Position numbers and translations under genes: made by a program. Of a stretch of 64,000 bases of DNA, positions 1 through 10,804 are shown piece by piece (position 1 is the stretch's first letter; each line of letters starts with the position of its first letter). The notes beneath the pieces were generated by a model, which saw only the letters and a program-made list of their open reading frames with translations, had not been told where the DNA came from and ran no database searches. Source of the stretch: Paralithodes platypus (taxonomy: Eukaryota > Arthropoda > Malacostraca > Decapoda > Lithodidae); the NCBI GenBank assembly GCA_032716605.1, contig CM064480.1, positions 47,834,932 through 47,898,931 of the forward strand, written 5' to 3'.

Positions 1-360
1 AAAATATTAACCAAATCTGGTTTTCATTTTTTAAGTATTGGTATGTATTCTTGCCAACACTGCAATAGTTCAAATGTTCTACTTGGAAGTTTAAAGCAAA
101 ACCTAACTAAATATATTAATAACATCGAAATGAATAATAATAATCTTGGTATGGCAGAACCTGTTAAAAATAGTTATTTAGTTAGTTTTTTGACAAAGGG
201 CAAATGGTTAGACTTTATTGTACTTTGTGGATTAAATTCCGCTCCAGGAACTACCTGGGAGCTTACCTATTGTACATGCATTTATGATAATAAAAAACAA
301 ACTACGATACATATTTTTTACTTATCATGGGTTACAATTAATACATTTAATGAGTTGCTA
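1..360. other. AT-rich DNA without recognisable gene
   Basis: No coding pattern, RNA gene or repeat is recognisable here. A 120-codon open frame crosses the stretch but is low in complexity and ends inside a SINE-like piece, so it is not called. Confidence 0.5.
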
Positions 361-480
361 CTTCTGTATCCTAGGTTAGAGTCCTTGGAGTACCACATGT
401 ATTAATTACTTTCATTGATTACATTAATTGGGTTTATTTGTAAATTTATTTGTAAATTGATTGGAGAGTTGAAAACTAAT
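361..480 (+). mobile_element. Degraded tRNA-type SINE 3' fragment
   Basis: A decayed B box (aggttagagtcc, about 373-383) is followed by the same tail seen in the better copies at 655-815 and 10805-10955: a TTGGAGTACC-type segment, then ATTGATT and GGGTTTATTTG. The A-box half is missing or unrecognisable, so this is a 5'-truncated copy. Confidence 0.5.
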
Positions 481-654
481 ATGAATTTATCCAGGTTTAG
501 GAGTAATTTATAGCGAGGCCTTCCTTTGTGGTTAAGTGCCCCATTAATTACCCCTTCCATTAGTCTAATCATTTTTATCAGAGTGCAGTTGGGTATATGT
601 ACAGGCTAAGATTAGTATGCAGTTTTCGAGAATGCATAATATATCGTCGGCTTT

Positions 655-815
655 TGCATAAACCTTTAACTGTCTTGATAGCCTAGTGCTTATGTGTACG
701 GAATTTCGGTGTGTGAGTCCTAGGTTCGAGTCCTTGGAGTACCACATGTATTCATTACTTTCATTGATTTCATTAGTTGGGTTTATTTGAAAATTGATTG
801 GCGAGTTGTTGAAAA
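655..815 (+). mobile_element. tRNA-derived SINE
   Basis: An A-box-like tagcctagtgc lies at 679-689 and a perfect B box, ggttcgagtcc, at 723-733. The 34-bp spacing is right for an internal RNA polymerase III promoter. After the B box comes a non-tRNA tail shared with 361-480 and 10805-10955. Three copies with the same tail identify a SINE family rather than a functional tRNA, since no acceptor stem pairs. The exact ends are unclear. Confidence 0.65.
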
Positions 816-1215
816 AAATATGAATGTTGACTTTGATAGACTTAAGACCTGTTAACCTCGTCAGTAAGTCTGTCAAACCTCCCATTGTTGATATTTACTT
901 GGAAATTGATCGACATATTTTACAATGATATTGATAGTCAATGACATTACAAACCAACCAATTTTAAGTTCTTACCAATAATGACTCGTTAGCTATGGCT
1001 TGGTACTATGTTGTACCAAGTATTAGCTATTAGCAAGATAGTTTGATTTGGTAATGGTTGCATTAATATAGTGATTGACTTTAAATATTTACTGTCAATG
1101 GACCTATTACTATAGTGATATATTAATAACTTATTAAATGCATGTTCTAAATAATACTGCCTTAATATCACATTTTTCTTAGAAATATAGAAATTATAAA
1201 CCTATCGACAGTCAA
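816..1215. other. AT-rich DNA, nothing recognised
   Basis: Short open frames only, with no similarity to other parts of the window and no codon-like pattern. Confidence 0.5.
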
Positions 1216-1560
1216 GCAAACCTAACAGTGGGTAGAACATTGGGGGGGGGAAAGTGGGTAGAACAGTGGGGGGGGGTAGAGTGGGTAGAACAGTGGGGGA
1301 GGTAGAGGGGTAGAACAGAGGGGGATAGTGGGTAGAACAGTGGTGGGGAGAGTGGCTAGAACAGTGGTAGGGAGTGGTTAGAACAGTGGGGCCCCCCCCC
1401 CACTGTTCTAACCACAGTGGTTAGAACAGTGGGGGTAGAGTGTGTAGACAGTGGGGGGAGGGTGAGAGGGGGTAGAACAGTGGAGAGAGAGTGGGTAGAA
1501 CAGTGGTGGGCGGAGTAGACAGTGGGGGGGGGGGGATTGGGTAGAACAGTGGGGGAGAGT
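1216..1560. repeat. G-rich minisatellite (GTGGGTAGAACAGTGGGG-type unit)
   Basis: About 17 imperfect units of roughly 18-25 bp, each containing gtagaacagtgggg. At 1375-1416 the array reverses orientation: a unit meets its own complement around a G4C10 centre, giving a strong hairpin. Unit length varies mainly through the number of Gs. Confidence 0.85.
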
Positions 1561-1680
1561 AGGTAGGTATAGGTAAGGCAAGGAGGGTGGATGGGTGGGT
1601 AGGTAAGGCAGGAAGGGTGGATGGGTGGGTAGATAAGGCAGGAAGGGTGTATTGGTGGGTAGGTAAGGCAGGATGGGTTA
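1561..1680. repeat. ~30-bp minisatellite, left part
   Basis: Units built on gtaggtaaggcaggaaggg and ggatgggtggg, about four copies. The same repeat resumes at about 4890, on the far side of the DNA transposon, so the transposon landed inside this array. Confidence 0.85.
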
Positions 1681-1699
1681 TAGACCAGTCAAAGTAGGG

Positions 1700-2015
1700 C
1701 TGGACTTAGAACAAATTGTAATAGAAGGTTTTTTGGCTTTAACTTGTTTATTAGGTCCCTCTGATGAACATATAAAAAGTCTCCAACTTTTGGACACCGG
1801 GAAAGTGGTTAATTTGCATAAATTCAAGATGGCCGCCGTCCAAAGCTTCAATTTACAGATAACTTTTTTCTGGTTGCTCCTAGACCCTATAAATGTATTA
1901 CAAACAACGTTTTTTGGCTTTAACTTGTTTATTAGGTCCCTCTGATGAACATATAAAAAGTCTCCAACTTTTGGACACCTGGAAAGTGGTTAATTTACAG
2001 CCAAAAACCTTACAG
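1700..2015 (+). repeat. Left long terminal inverted repeat of the Academ-like transposon
   Basis: This matches the complement of 4545-4861 over ~316 bp with very few differences. It contains two direct copies of a ~90-bp module (about 1728-1817 and 1909-1996) beginning ttttttggctttaacttg, separated by a spacer with aagatggccgccgtccaaag. Its outer ~50 bp recur once more in inverted orientation at about 2022-2073, a feature absent at the right end. Confidence 0.9.
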
Positions 2016-2137
2016 CCAAAAAACCTTCTATTGCAATTTGTTCTAGGTCAAGCCCTACCTTTACTGCACATTATTGTCTATTACATTTTGCCTAGGCCTA
2101 TACTAATCCCATCATCTTGTTTCTTGTTTCATGCAAG

Positions 2138-4408
2138 GACTTCCAGGAGGCTGCAGATCTTTTGGATAAGCTGTTGCGTGAAGACGTTTCACCGGATGAA
2201 GTCTGCAGTAAAGACGTTTTCAACAGAATTTCTGAAAAACTTAAAGCTGAGAAGAGCTCCTTAGCAGAGCATAAGATGGGAAAGCTATGGATTCAATACA
2301 TGGACATGATTGACCTGCTGCGTCGCTTCCTGAGGGCACTGAGAATGGGCGATTTCCTACTGTACCTCGGAACACTCCAGGAGATGTTGCCGTACTTTGC
2401 AGCGTGTGGTCATAACAATTATGCCAAGTCAGCCCATGTGTACATTCAAGACATGATTGAACTTGAGCAGCTCAACCCAGACATGTTCTGTCAATTGAAC
2501 TCCGGTCTATTTGTGATCCGCCGAAGTGATCGGCTGTGGGCAGGACTGCCAAGCGACTTGGTTATAGAGCAGGTTTTGATGCGCTCTTTGAAAACGAATG
2601 GTGGATTGACACGTGGTAGGGGCATGGAGGAAACGCAACGCCTGCGCTGGTTACTTGCTATGCCAGCCTGCGCTGAGGTGAGTGAAGTTATGCAAGAACT
2701 GACAAGGAAGCATTTCCACACCTCTGAGCAGCACAAAGAAATGACTGAAGCAAGGCGTGAACGAGATAGGAAGGACACAGAGAAGGTTCTCGCATTCTTC
2801 AAGGATTATGATCCATTTCAAGAATCAAATGAACTCAGGAATATTGCCAACGGTGTGACAGGACCAGCCTCGGCCAATCCTCATTTACTGTATGAGGTTG
2901 GTATGAACATTGTGCAGAAGATGGAAGGTAGCAATGCTTTTGACTTTTCATTTAGGAAGAAAGATCAAGTTGAGTCGTTGGGTGCAAAGGTTACAATCAG
3001 TGCTGAAAAAGTACCAATCGACCCACAGCTCCTTTTCCAGAGGCTCCTCATCTTTGCTAATAACAGGGACTTAGGTGTTGAAGAGGTCTTTGCGTATGAG
3101 TTGTCTAGCTACCCTACTGCTCTGTTCGATAAGTGGGGGAGGCTCAGGGAAGCCAATAAACCACAGCTAGGAGATGAGATAGCTGCTGTTGTTCCCAAGT
3201 CGTCATTGGAATCATTTGAGGAAGAAAGGACTGTGACCCATGTTCTGGATGGTGGTTCCTTATTGCAAAGGATTCCATGGAAGAAGGGTGACACATTTGA
3301 GGACATTGCAAGCATGTACATAAAGCATGTTTCCAAAAACTTTCTCAACCCGGTGGTTGTATTCGACGGTTATAAATCAGGACCTACTACCAAGGACATG
3401 ACACACAATCGACGATCAAAAGGAGTCTTTGGTCAAAAGGTGATGTTCACTCCAACCATGCCCCTTCGGTCAAAAAAGGAAAACTTCTTGTCAAACTCGG
3501 ACAATAAGCAAAACTTCATTGACTTATTGTGTGAAACATTCAAGGCAAATGGAATTGACTGTGTCAATGCGCCAGCAGATGCAGATGTCATGATTGCGAA
3601 GAAGGGAATTGAGCATGCAAGGGAAACCGTGACATATGTGATAGGTGAGGACACAGACTTGTTGGTGCTGTTGTGTCATTATGCGGAACGAGGGATGAAT
3701 GATTTGTACTTCAAGTCGAGCAAGGAAGGTGGGAAATGTTGGCATATTAACTCAGTAGCAGAAGCTCTCGGTGAAAGCATCTGTCGTGTCCTGCCAGTTG
3801 TCCATGCACTCTGTGGATGTGACACAACCTCACGACTGTATGGTATTGGTAAAGGGGCTGCCTTGAGGAAAGTGAGGGAAGACAACGGTTTCTTGAAATG
3901 TATAGAAGCATTCTGTTGCCAAAGTGGAAGTAAAGACGCGATATCATCAGCTGGTGAAAAGGCCTTGGTTTATTTGTACGGGGGAAAAGGAAATGACACC
4001 CTTGACGGACTGCGAAAGACAAAGTTTTGCAACAAGGTGGCAAAAAGTTCAACTACCGTTGAAGTTCACAGCCTTCCCCCAACAACCGATGCAGCCAAAT
4101 ACCACTCGTTCCGAGTTTATTGTCAGGTCCAGGAATGGATGGGGAACTGTGTGGACCCCGAGAAATGGGGCTGGTGTCTGCGGAAGGGACAGCTTGAACC
4201 GAAGACGATGGATTCGCCAGTGGCTCCTGATTCACTACTGAAATTGGTCAGATGTCAGTGTAAGGGCAACTGTGACACTCAACGCTGTAGTTGCAAACGG
4301 AATGAGCTTGAATGTTCCAGTGCATGTGGTCAATGTAAAGGACTCTGTCAAAATAGCAACTTTGATGCAAGCACCGATGATCCAAGTGAATACGAACTCC
4401 TATCATGA
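2138..4408 (+). CDS. Academ-type transposon protein, C-terminal exon with XPG/FEN-like nuclease and CXC Cys-rich tail
   Basis: The frame is open from 2117, but no ATG lies near its start. A pyrimidine-rich tract ending in gcaag at 2137 looks like a splice acceptor, so this is most likely a last exon of ~756 codons. The first in-frame ATG is at 2276. Residues are counted from 2117. An all-helical region at 50-200 holds GLTRGRGMEE near 163-172. VVVFDGY (413-419) resembles the XPG N region. DADV (488-491) and GEDTDLLVLL (510-519) resemble the acidic XPG-I catalytic region. CGCDTTSR followed by GIGKG (566-580) resembles the helix-hairpin DNA-binding part. The tail at 712-744 has nine cysteines in a C-X-C pattern like tesmin/TSO1 or the Cys8 zinc finger reported for Academ. 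The upstream DDE aspartates expected of a full transposase are not seen, so it is probably not autonomous. The frame is otherwise undamaged, which suggests it is young or under constraint. Confidence 0.65.
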   Translation, partial: DFQEAADLLDKLLREDVSPDEVCSKDVFNRISEKLKAEKSSLAEHKMGKLWIQYMDMIDLLRRFLRALRMGDFLLYLGTLQEMLPYFAACGHNNYAKSAHVYIQDMIELEQLNPDMFCQLNSGLFVIRRSDRLWAGLPSDLVIEQVLMRSLKTNGGLTRGRGMEETQRLRWLLAMPACAEVSEVMQELTRKHFHTSEQHKEMTEARRERDRKDTEKVLAFFKDYDPFQESNELRNIANGVTGPASANPHLLYEVGMNIVQKMEGSNAFDFSFRKKDQVESLGAKVTISAEKVPIDPQLLFQRLLIFANNRDLGVEEVFAYELSSYPTALFDKWGRLREANKPQLGDEIAAVVPKSSLESFEEERTVTHVLDGGSLLQRIPWKKGDTFEDIASMYIKHVSKNFLNPVVVFDGYKSGPTTKDMTHNRRSKGVFGQKVMFTPTMPLRSKKENFLSNSDNKQNFIDLLCETFKANGIDCVNAPADADVMIAKKGIEHARETVTYVIGEDTDLLVLLCHYAERGMNDLYFKSSKEGGKCWHINSVAEALGESICRVLPVVHALCGCDTTSRLYGIGKGAALRKVREDNGFLKCIEAFCCQSGSKDAISSAGEKALVYLYGGKGNDTLDGLRKTKFCNKVAKSSTTVEVHSLPPTTDAAKYHSFRVYCQVQEWMGNCVDPEKWGWCLRKGQLEPKTMDSPVAPDSLLKLVRCQCKGNCDTQRCSCKRNELECSSACGQCKGLCQNSNFDASTDDPSEYELLS

Positions 4409-4544
4409 ATTACATAATTGGCTCTGAATGACGTCATACTACGTCATGTTTTTTTTTTATAAAAAAGAGGGACAACAGGTCAAAAAACCCATACAAGCAC
4501 AAAGTGCCTGTGTCACCCCTTGTGAAAGAGACAGTTCAGCCTGT

Positions 4545-4861
4545 CTGTAAGGTTTTTCGGCTGTAAATTAACCACTTTCCAGGTGTCCAAAAGTTGGAGA
4601 CTTTTTATATGTTCATCAGAGGGACCTAATAAACAAGTTAAAGCCAAAAAACGTTGTTTGTAATACATTTATAGGGTCTAGGAGCAACCAGAAAAAAGTT
4701 ATCTGTAAATTGAAGCTTTGGACGGCGGCCATCTTGAATTTATGCAAATTAACCACTTTCCCGGTGTCCAAAAGTTGGAGACTTTTTATATGTTCATCAG
4801 AGGGACCTAATAAACAAGTTAAAGCCAAAAAACCTTCTATTACAATTTGTTCTAGGTCCAG
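4545..4861 (-). repeat. Right long terminal inverted repeat of the Academ-like transposon
   Basis: Complement of 1700-2015, with the same two ~90-bp modules and central spacer. Between the coding exon and this repeat (4409-4544) there is a short AT-rich 3' untranslated stretch with a T9 run. Confidence 0.9.
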
Positions 4862-4890
4862 TTAAATGATTGCTAGATTTACTGGACTAT

Positions 4891-5141
4891 TAAGGCAGGA
4901 AGGGTAGATGTGTAAGTAGGTAAGGCAGGATAGGTTGATTGGTAGGTAGGGCAGGCAGGAAGGGTGAATAGGTAGGTAGGTAAGGCAGGGAGGATGAATG
5001 GGTGTGCAGGATGGGTGGATGGGTATGTAGGTAAGGCAGGGAGGATGCGTGAGAAGGTAGGATAATGGTTAGATAGAAGTAAGTGAAAAGGTAGGTATGG
5101 TTGAAGGGGTGGGGGGACTGGGTAATAAAAGTATTCTTCAT
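4891..5141. repeat. ~30-bp minisatellite, right part
   Basis: Continuation of the array at 1561-1680 (aaggcaggaagggtagatg-type units), decaying toward 5100. The interruption coincides with the transposon boundaries. Confidence 0.8.
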
Positions 5142-5199
5142 TTTCTATTTAACATATAAATAGAGAAGTCGATGTATACTATACAATATATACAGTATA

Positions 5200-5235
<36 letters not shown>

Positions 5236-5884
5236 CCTACACAACCATAATTTTCATTACATAAATCAATTTAACATATAAATAACTACAGATATGGATA
5301 GTTTAGTAACAAACAGTTTGAGTGTCACAACCGGCACGTTCATGGTCTTATCTTCATATACCTACGGTACTGGGTTGTCTCCTCGTGGCCCGTTGCAACC
5401 CCGACTTCTCTAAGTTACACTGCCATTGCCTCTATCTCCTCTCATATCTTGAACAACTCATAATAGTTACAATATATACACTGTATATATGTAATTACAG
5501 ATATTTATATTATAATATCTATACTGAGGTACAGTCGGCCAAATAAGTGAATGCTCGGCACCAAGTAGGCCTATATAATTTCGAGTGAGACATACATACA
5601 TATTCCTAAGCTTACTCACCCTATTCAACATCAGACAAACATTAACACAGCACAGAGCGAGCCAAACATAATGACAGCTGATCAATATTTTATTTGCGCT
5701 ACCGTACAATACTACAAAATTATATTACCATCACAAATTTACAGTATATACAGGGTGTAACGCGATGTATGACAATAACTTACACCAGTGAACTATCGTG
5801 TAATTTTGTGTAAAATTTGTTCTATAATCATAATTATGCTCTCTGCGACCCCAGTACAGAGCCTAGCATTAAAGCAACTAAGGT
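5142..5884. other. AT-rich spacer with (TA)n at 5203-5233
   Basis: A TA microsatellite and several tatacagtata-type motifs lie in otherwise unremarkable DNA. Short open frames show no recognisable protein. Confidence 0.5.
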
Positions 5885-5888
5885 TTAA

Positions 5889-6113
5889 CCCTTTCACGCA
5901 CATATGATGCAGAGGTTGCCAGATTAGCAATAAGAAATAGTTCTCTCATTCTTATAATTACCTCTTCAAAATTTGTTTTCTGCCCACAGCTAACTCAAAG
6001 ACAACTGCAGAGGTTTAAGTAACTAAACTAAAGGTTTCTAAATACCCCTGATGGTAACAAAGGCTTTAAAGTATCCCTAATAGGCTCAAAATCGCGTCAT
6101 ATGTCGGAGAGGG
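5889..6113. mobile_element. TTAA-flanked MITE (225 bp), probably piggyBac-type
   Basis: TTAA at 5885-5888 and 6114-6117 bracket imperfect inverted ends. The left starts CCCTTTCACGCACATATGA and the right, complemented, CCCTCTCCGACATATGACG. TTAA duplications and CCC-starting ends are typical of piggyBac elements. No coding capacity. Confidence 0.6.
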
Positions 6114-6117
6114 TTAA

Positions 6118-6499
6118 AATCTGTGGCGGGGAGGGTGACATGGAGTAAGAGCTTCGCAGGGCAACGGGAGAGGAGTTGGTTGCCAGTTATGTAATGTTTG
6201 TATTAGTAGGATATTATTACCAGCATTATCATAACACCCACAGCACATTCAATGAACGAACATTATTATAAAGTGTGATTAGCATCACTTTAAGTCAGGA
6301 GTACTACTATTATTTATTACAGTTCTTTCCCTGCATTTAAACGTGGTACATTCCAATCAGCTGGTGCTCCCACGACAAGAGTGATGGTTTGCAACAGGGC
6401 CGCCTGGAAAGCTGTCATTTAGGACGTGAGAATGTAACCACATTCTCTGTGGACAAAAATGGTCTTTAAACTTGTATGCATGTACTGTATGTATGTAGT
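6118..6499. other. Spacer, nothing recognised
   Basis: No repeat or coding signal that I can support. Confidence 0.4.
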
Positions 6500-9440
6500 G
6501 TGATGGCGCAAAACTTCAGTAGAGGGAAGTGATTGTTTATTCAGGTATGACAAATACAGACAGGTACGTGGCATATGTAAAGTCCAAGGGGGGTGGCGGG
6601 GGACAAAACGGGGAAGGCAAAGGGCAAGACTAGTGGTATGGAGCAATTGAGTCACACGAACAGGGAAACTCGGGACATGATTACCAGCAGTAAAGTCAGG
6701 GGAGGCAAAGAGAGCCTTGGTAGGCGAGTCGCTGTCAGAAATACAAAGGGCCCTCCCTGCTCATGGTCACCAGATCACGATGAAGGAAGAGTGGGGGCTC
6801 ACCACTATCAGCGACGATGGAGATGGTAGGCGATGAGTGGAAAGCCCCAGTACAGAGATGAAGGCCTTGATGGTGAATGGAGTCAAGGGATCGTAAGGTA
6901 CTTTCGGAGGCACCACCGTAAATAGGGCTGCCATAGTCAATAAGAGAGAGGACAACAGCCTTGTAAAACATCAACATAGTGGAACGTCGGGCACCCCAAG
7001 TGGTATGGGAAAGCTTCTTTAGGAGGTTAAGGGCACGTTGACCTCTTGATTTAACATAAGAGACGTGTGCCTTCCAATTTAAATGAGTCAAAAACTAACC
7101 CCAAGAACTTAGCTTCAGGACATACATGGCGACATATATTGAACATGTTTAAATGAAGATCGTAACCCTGTAACCATCATTTGTCTTTATAAAATACCAT
7201 GACTTTGTTCTTTTCAGGAGAGAAGTGGAACCCAACAGAGGAGGCCCAAGAGTTCACTCGAGCAATGACAATGTTAATGACTCGTTGGGCATGACGAAGA
7301 TGCTTGGAGGCATAATAGATGGCAAAGTCGTCAACATATAAACTATGCCGGACATCAGGGGGTAATCACTGAATAATGCCATTGGCCGCCAGTGCATAGA
7401 GCGTGCTGCTCAGGATGCAGCCTTGTGGGAGACCACAGTTGAGGGAAAATACATCAGAGATATTGCCTTCTAGACGAACCTGAAAAGTGCGGGCTGACAG
7501 GAAATTGGAGAGCAAGATGGGGAGGTACCCACTTATACCTGCATTGTGAAGGTTACGTAGGACCAAATGATGCCATGTAGTATCATAGGCCTACGAGATG
7601 TAAAAAAAAACAGCAACTGTCACGAGTTTATGAGCAAACCCCTCCTGTATGTATGATTCCAAATGAGCCAGAGAATCTAAGGTGGAGCGATTTGGCTGGA
7701 AACTAAATTGGAAAGGCGTCAAGATATTACGATCGCGGAGGAGCCATAACAATCGGGAATTCACCATCTTCTCCATTAACTTACAGAGACAATTAGTAAG
7801 GGAAATGGGTCGGTAGTTAGTCGGCAGGCTAGGATCCTTACCAGGTTTAGCAATTGGAACGACTATCGCGTGACGCCAGGAGTCAGGAAAAGTACCAGAA
7901 GCCCACAAATGATTATAAAGCTTCAACAGATACAATTTGGCAAGTGGGACAAGCTGTTTCAGTAAATCGAAACCGATACCATCAGGGCCAGGGACAAATG
8001 TTGTACAAGAGGAAAGAGCTGCATCAAATTCTGGGTTAGTGAATGGTAGGTTATATACGTGAGAGGTATCCATACTAGAATCCAGAGGTTGGCGTTCAGC
8101 AATATCCTTGCTCGCGCGAAATGACGCATTCAGACCATCAACACTGCTGACATCAGCTAGATGACGACCAAGGACATCGGCGATAACACCGGGATCAGGA
8201 ACACGATGGCCACCTACCGTCAAAGCGTGCCTTGGTGAGTGGAAGTGGGAACCATTAATCTGCCCAAATTTACGCCAAACCGTACGTATGGAAATGATGG
8301 AGGATATGTAGGAAACATAACCTTGCCAAGACTCAGATTTTGTCCGTTTAACTTCCTTCCGAAACTTCGCTGTTAACCAGTTGTAGCGAGGTTTAAGTAA
8401 TAGGAAGTGAAGAAGTATAGTAACTAGTGGGGCGAGGACGGCCGGGGTGATGGAGAGTGTCGTTCCACCAAGGGACACAGCGTTTCATAGGACCAGACCT
8501 CAAGGTAGGAATTTATTTGCTGCCACAGATTGAACAAAGGCTACAAAGTGATCATTCAAGGTATTGTGGTCACAGGGTATGGAAGGGGGGATCTCCCTAG
8601 TATGAAGGTGAAAAGCCTCCCAGTCAGCTTTCATGAAGTTACACCTGGGAGGCATCGGAGGTGACTGGAAATCCAGGGCTGTTATAAGGATAGGGTAATG
8701 GTCGCTCGAGTGAGGGTCTTCCAGTACTAGCCAGCCGAACATGTCCACCACTGTAGGGGAGCACAAAGTGACATCCACTGACGAGTAGGTATTACGAGTA
8801 AAGGAGAAATAGATGTGAGTACCTTCTTCGTTAAGACAGCACAATGTATGATCAAGGAGTTTTGCTATGAGGGAACCAGGACCATCTGCCACAAACCATG
8901 TGGAATCCCAGTCAGAGCTGTGGGCATTAATATCTCCAACAAATAATTAGGGGGGAAGGAACGTGTCAATGAGAGGCTGAAGGTGGGATAAATCATAGTG
9001 AAATGAAGGTTGGCTATACACATTACAAATTGATAAAAGACCATGTCCAGGGATAAAAAGCCACACGACAGAATATTGGAGATAGGTAAAACGTACTGGG
9101 AGAACATAAGTAAGTTTCGCATGTACATAAATGGCTGAACCAAGTTCGTCACCCAAAGACAACAATCGGCACGCCAATCGGTAATGGAGGATGGAGTCAG
9201 GACATTGCCCCACGTGTTGGAGGCAAAGGCACATGGGAGAATAAACTGCAAGGAGACATTGGACTTCTCCAAGCCCAAGCAGCGTGGAGAGTCCGTTAAT
9301 GTTCCATTGCAGAATGTACAGTTGGAAAAATCTCGTTATAGGATTGTCGAGGTTAAGAGAACTAGTAGTTCTGCGAAGCTGTTGGTATTGGAGTACACTA
9401 GCACCTGCGGTGGGTCAGGACGGAACAGACCCTTCTAGCG
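6500..9440 (-). mobile_element. Jockey/I-like non-LTR retrotransposon (LINE), decayed
   Basis: Minus-strand endonuclease and reverse transcriptase pieces are listed separately. An AATAAA on the minus strand (complement of 6534-6541 region) marks a likely 3' end near 6500. Upstream of ORF2 only ~120 bp of possible ORF1 remain, up to about 9440, so the copy is 5'-truncated. No target duplication was identified. Confidence 0.75.
6735..9322 (-). pseudogene. LINE ORF2 (APE endonuclease + reverse transcriptase), broken
   Basis: Reading 5' to 3' on the minus strand: the apurinic-endonuclease start motif ILQWNINGL near 9320-9290, GDINAHSSDWDS around 8935-8895, and SSDHYPILI near 8700. Reverse transcriptase blocks follow: KPGKDPSLPTNYRPISL about 7850-7800, GLPQGCILSSTLYAL about 7440-7390, and the catalytic YVDD near 7341-7327. 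A typical C-terminal segment (IDYGSPIYGGAS) lies near 6930. The frame shifts or stops near 8940, 8500-8480, 7600, 7370 and 7090, so no protein of normal length (~900 residues) can be made. The motif set fits the Jockey/I group; the exact clade needs a phylogeny. Confidence 0.8.
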
Positions 9441-10097
9441 AGACAGCTGTCACGTCACTTTGAGACCCACGAAAGTAACAAGACTGAGATAAGGAGGTAA
9501 TAAAGGCATTCTTTTATAATGCCGGTATATAAATATAACAAATATATTTATATTAACTATATAATCAGCAAATATATACATACAGTATATATATATTTTA
9601 ATAGACGAATATAATTTTAAAAATATATAAAATATTTTATTCAATATTACTAAATACAAAATATATAAATAATCTACATTACTGGCCAGACAACCCACCA
9701 ATCTCGCAGACCAACTTATCCCAACAAGAATATATTTCAATGGTGCAAAAACAATTACACAATGTATACCGGTACACAAATACATGAATACAAATAATGC
9801 ATGCAAAAACCCTATTATTAATATAATTAATATTAACATTTAACATTACTCTATCAAATTATCTCAGTGTGTCAAACTGGAGCAATTTAGTTTTAATACT
9901 TGAATGAATATGAGAAGAAAAACAATACCATTAACATGAACTATCATTGCTATATCCATTGTATTACTTCCCAAAACATAATTTTAACTATAAACATAAA
10001 TGTTATATTTTATATACAGTACAAGAAAAACTGAATATAATTTTAATATTTGTCTTCAACAGGTTATGTGGATGAGTAGTCAAGAGGCGATAAGAGA
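9441..10097. other. AT-rich spacer
   Basis: Strongly AT-rich with many tatata and atacagtata runs. No gene or repeat boundary is recognised. Confidence 0.5.
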
Positions 10098-10106
10098 GTG
10101 GCCAAC

Positions 10107-10616
10107 ATGATGACCCTACCTACCCCTACATCATCCTCACCTGTTATCTTCACCAAGATGATGACCCTACCTACACCTACATCATCCTCACCTGTTATCT
10201 TCACCAACATGATGACCCTACCTACCCCTACATCATCCTCACCTGTTATCTTCACCAACATGATGACCCTACCTACCCCTACATCATCCTCACCTGTTAT
10301 CTTCACCAACATGATGACCCTACCTACCCCTACATCATCCTCACCTGTTATCTTCACCAACATGATGACCCTACCTACCCCTACATCATCCTCACCTGTT
10401 ATCTTCACCAACATGATGACCCTACCTACCCCTACATCATCCTCACCTGTTATCTTCACCAACATGATGACCCTACCTACCCCTACATCATCCTCACCTG
10501 TTATCTTCACCAACATGATGACCCTACCTACCCCTACATCATCCTCACCTGTTATCTTCACCAACATGATGACCCTACCTACCCCTACATCATCCTCACC
10601 TGTTATCTTCACCAAC
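10107..10616. repeat. 51-bp minisatellite, 10 near-perfect copies
   Basis: Ten units of 51 bp, nearly identical except one G-for-C change (AAG/AAC) and one T. Because 51 is a multiple of three and no stop falls in two frames, the plus strand reads a 17-residue unit MMTLPTPTSSSPVIFTN and the minus strand MLVKITGEDDVGVGRVI. The plus frame continues to 10901 through a SINE, so I do not treat it as a gene. High copy identity implies recent expansion. Confidence 0.9.
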
Positions 10617-10804
10617 ATCCAGAAGTACTCGATCCCTGCCACTGACCCTGTTACCACTACTACTACCATTCCACCTTCATCACCACCACTAGGCTACAGC
10701 CATGATCATCACCACTACGACACTCCGATCACGACCATTACAACGCTGTCACCACCACCACACCCTGCCTTGTCTGTCATAACATATCGTGAGCTTGTCC
10801 CTAA

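Larger units (their letters stand above)
1681..4890 (+). mobile_element. DNA transposon, probably Academ (AcademX) superfamily, internally deleted
   Basis: The element sits inside a ~30-bp minisatellite. Its outermost bases read TAGACCAGT at the left and ACTGGACTA at the right (nearly complementary termini). It is flanked by TTA on both sides (1678-1680 and 4891-4893), which reads as a 3-bp target duplication. Nearly identical ~316-bp inverted repeats start about 20 bp inside the tips. The cargo is a protein with an XPG-like nuclease domain and a CXC Cys-rich tail. From general knowledge, Academ elements make 3-4-bp duplications and the AcademX lineage encodes an XPG nuclease. Only ~120 bp separate the left repeat from the coding exon, too little for the N-terminal half of a full transposase. 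I therefore infer an internal deletion. Confidence 0.65.

Noticed and set aside
43..405. 120-codon plus-strand open frame at the left edge
   Set aside because: Low-complexity Asn/Leu-rich, no known domain, and its end is a SINE fragment.
10064..10669. 201-codon minus-strand repeat protein
   Set aside because: Shadow of the 51-bp minisatellite; the opposite strand is equally open.
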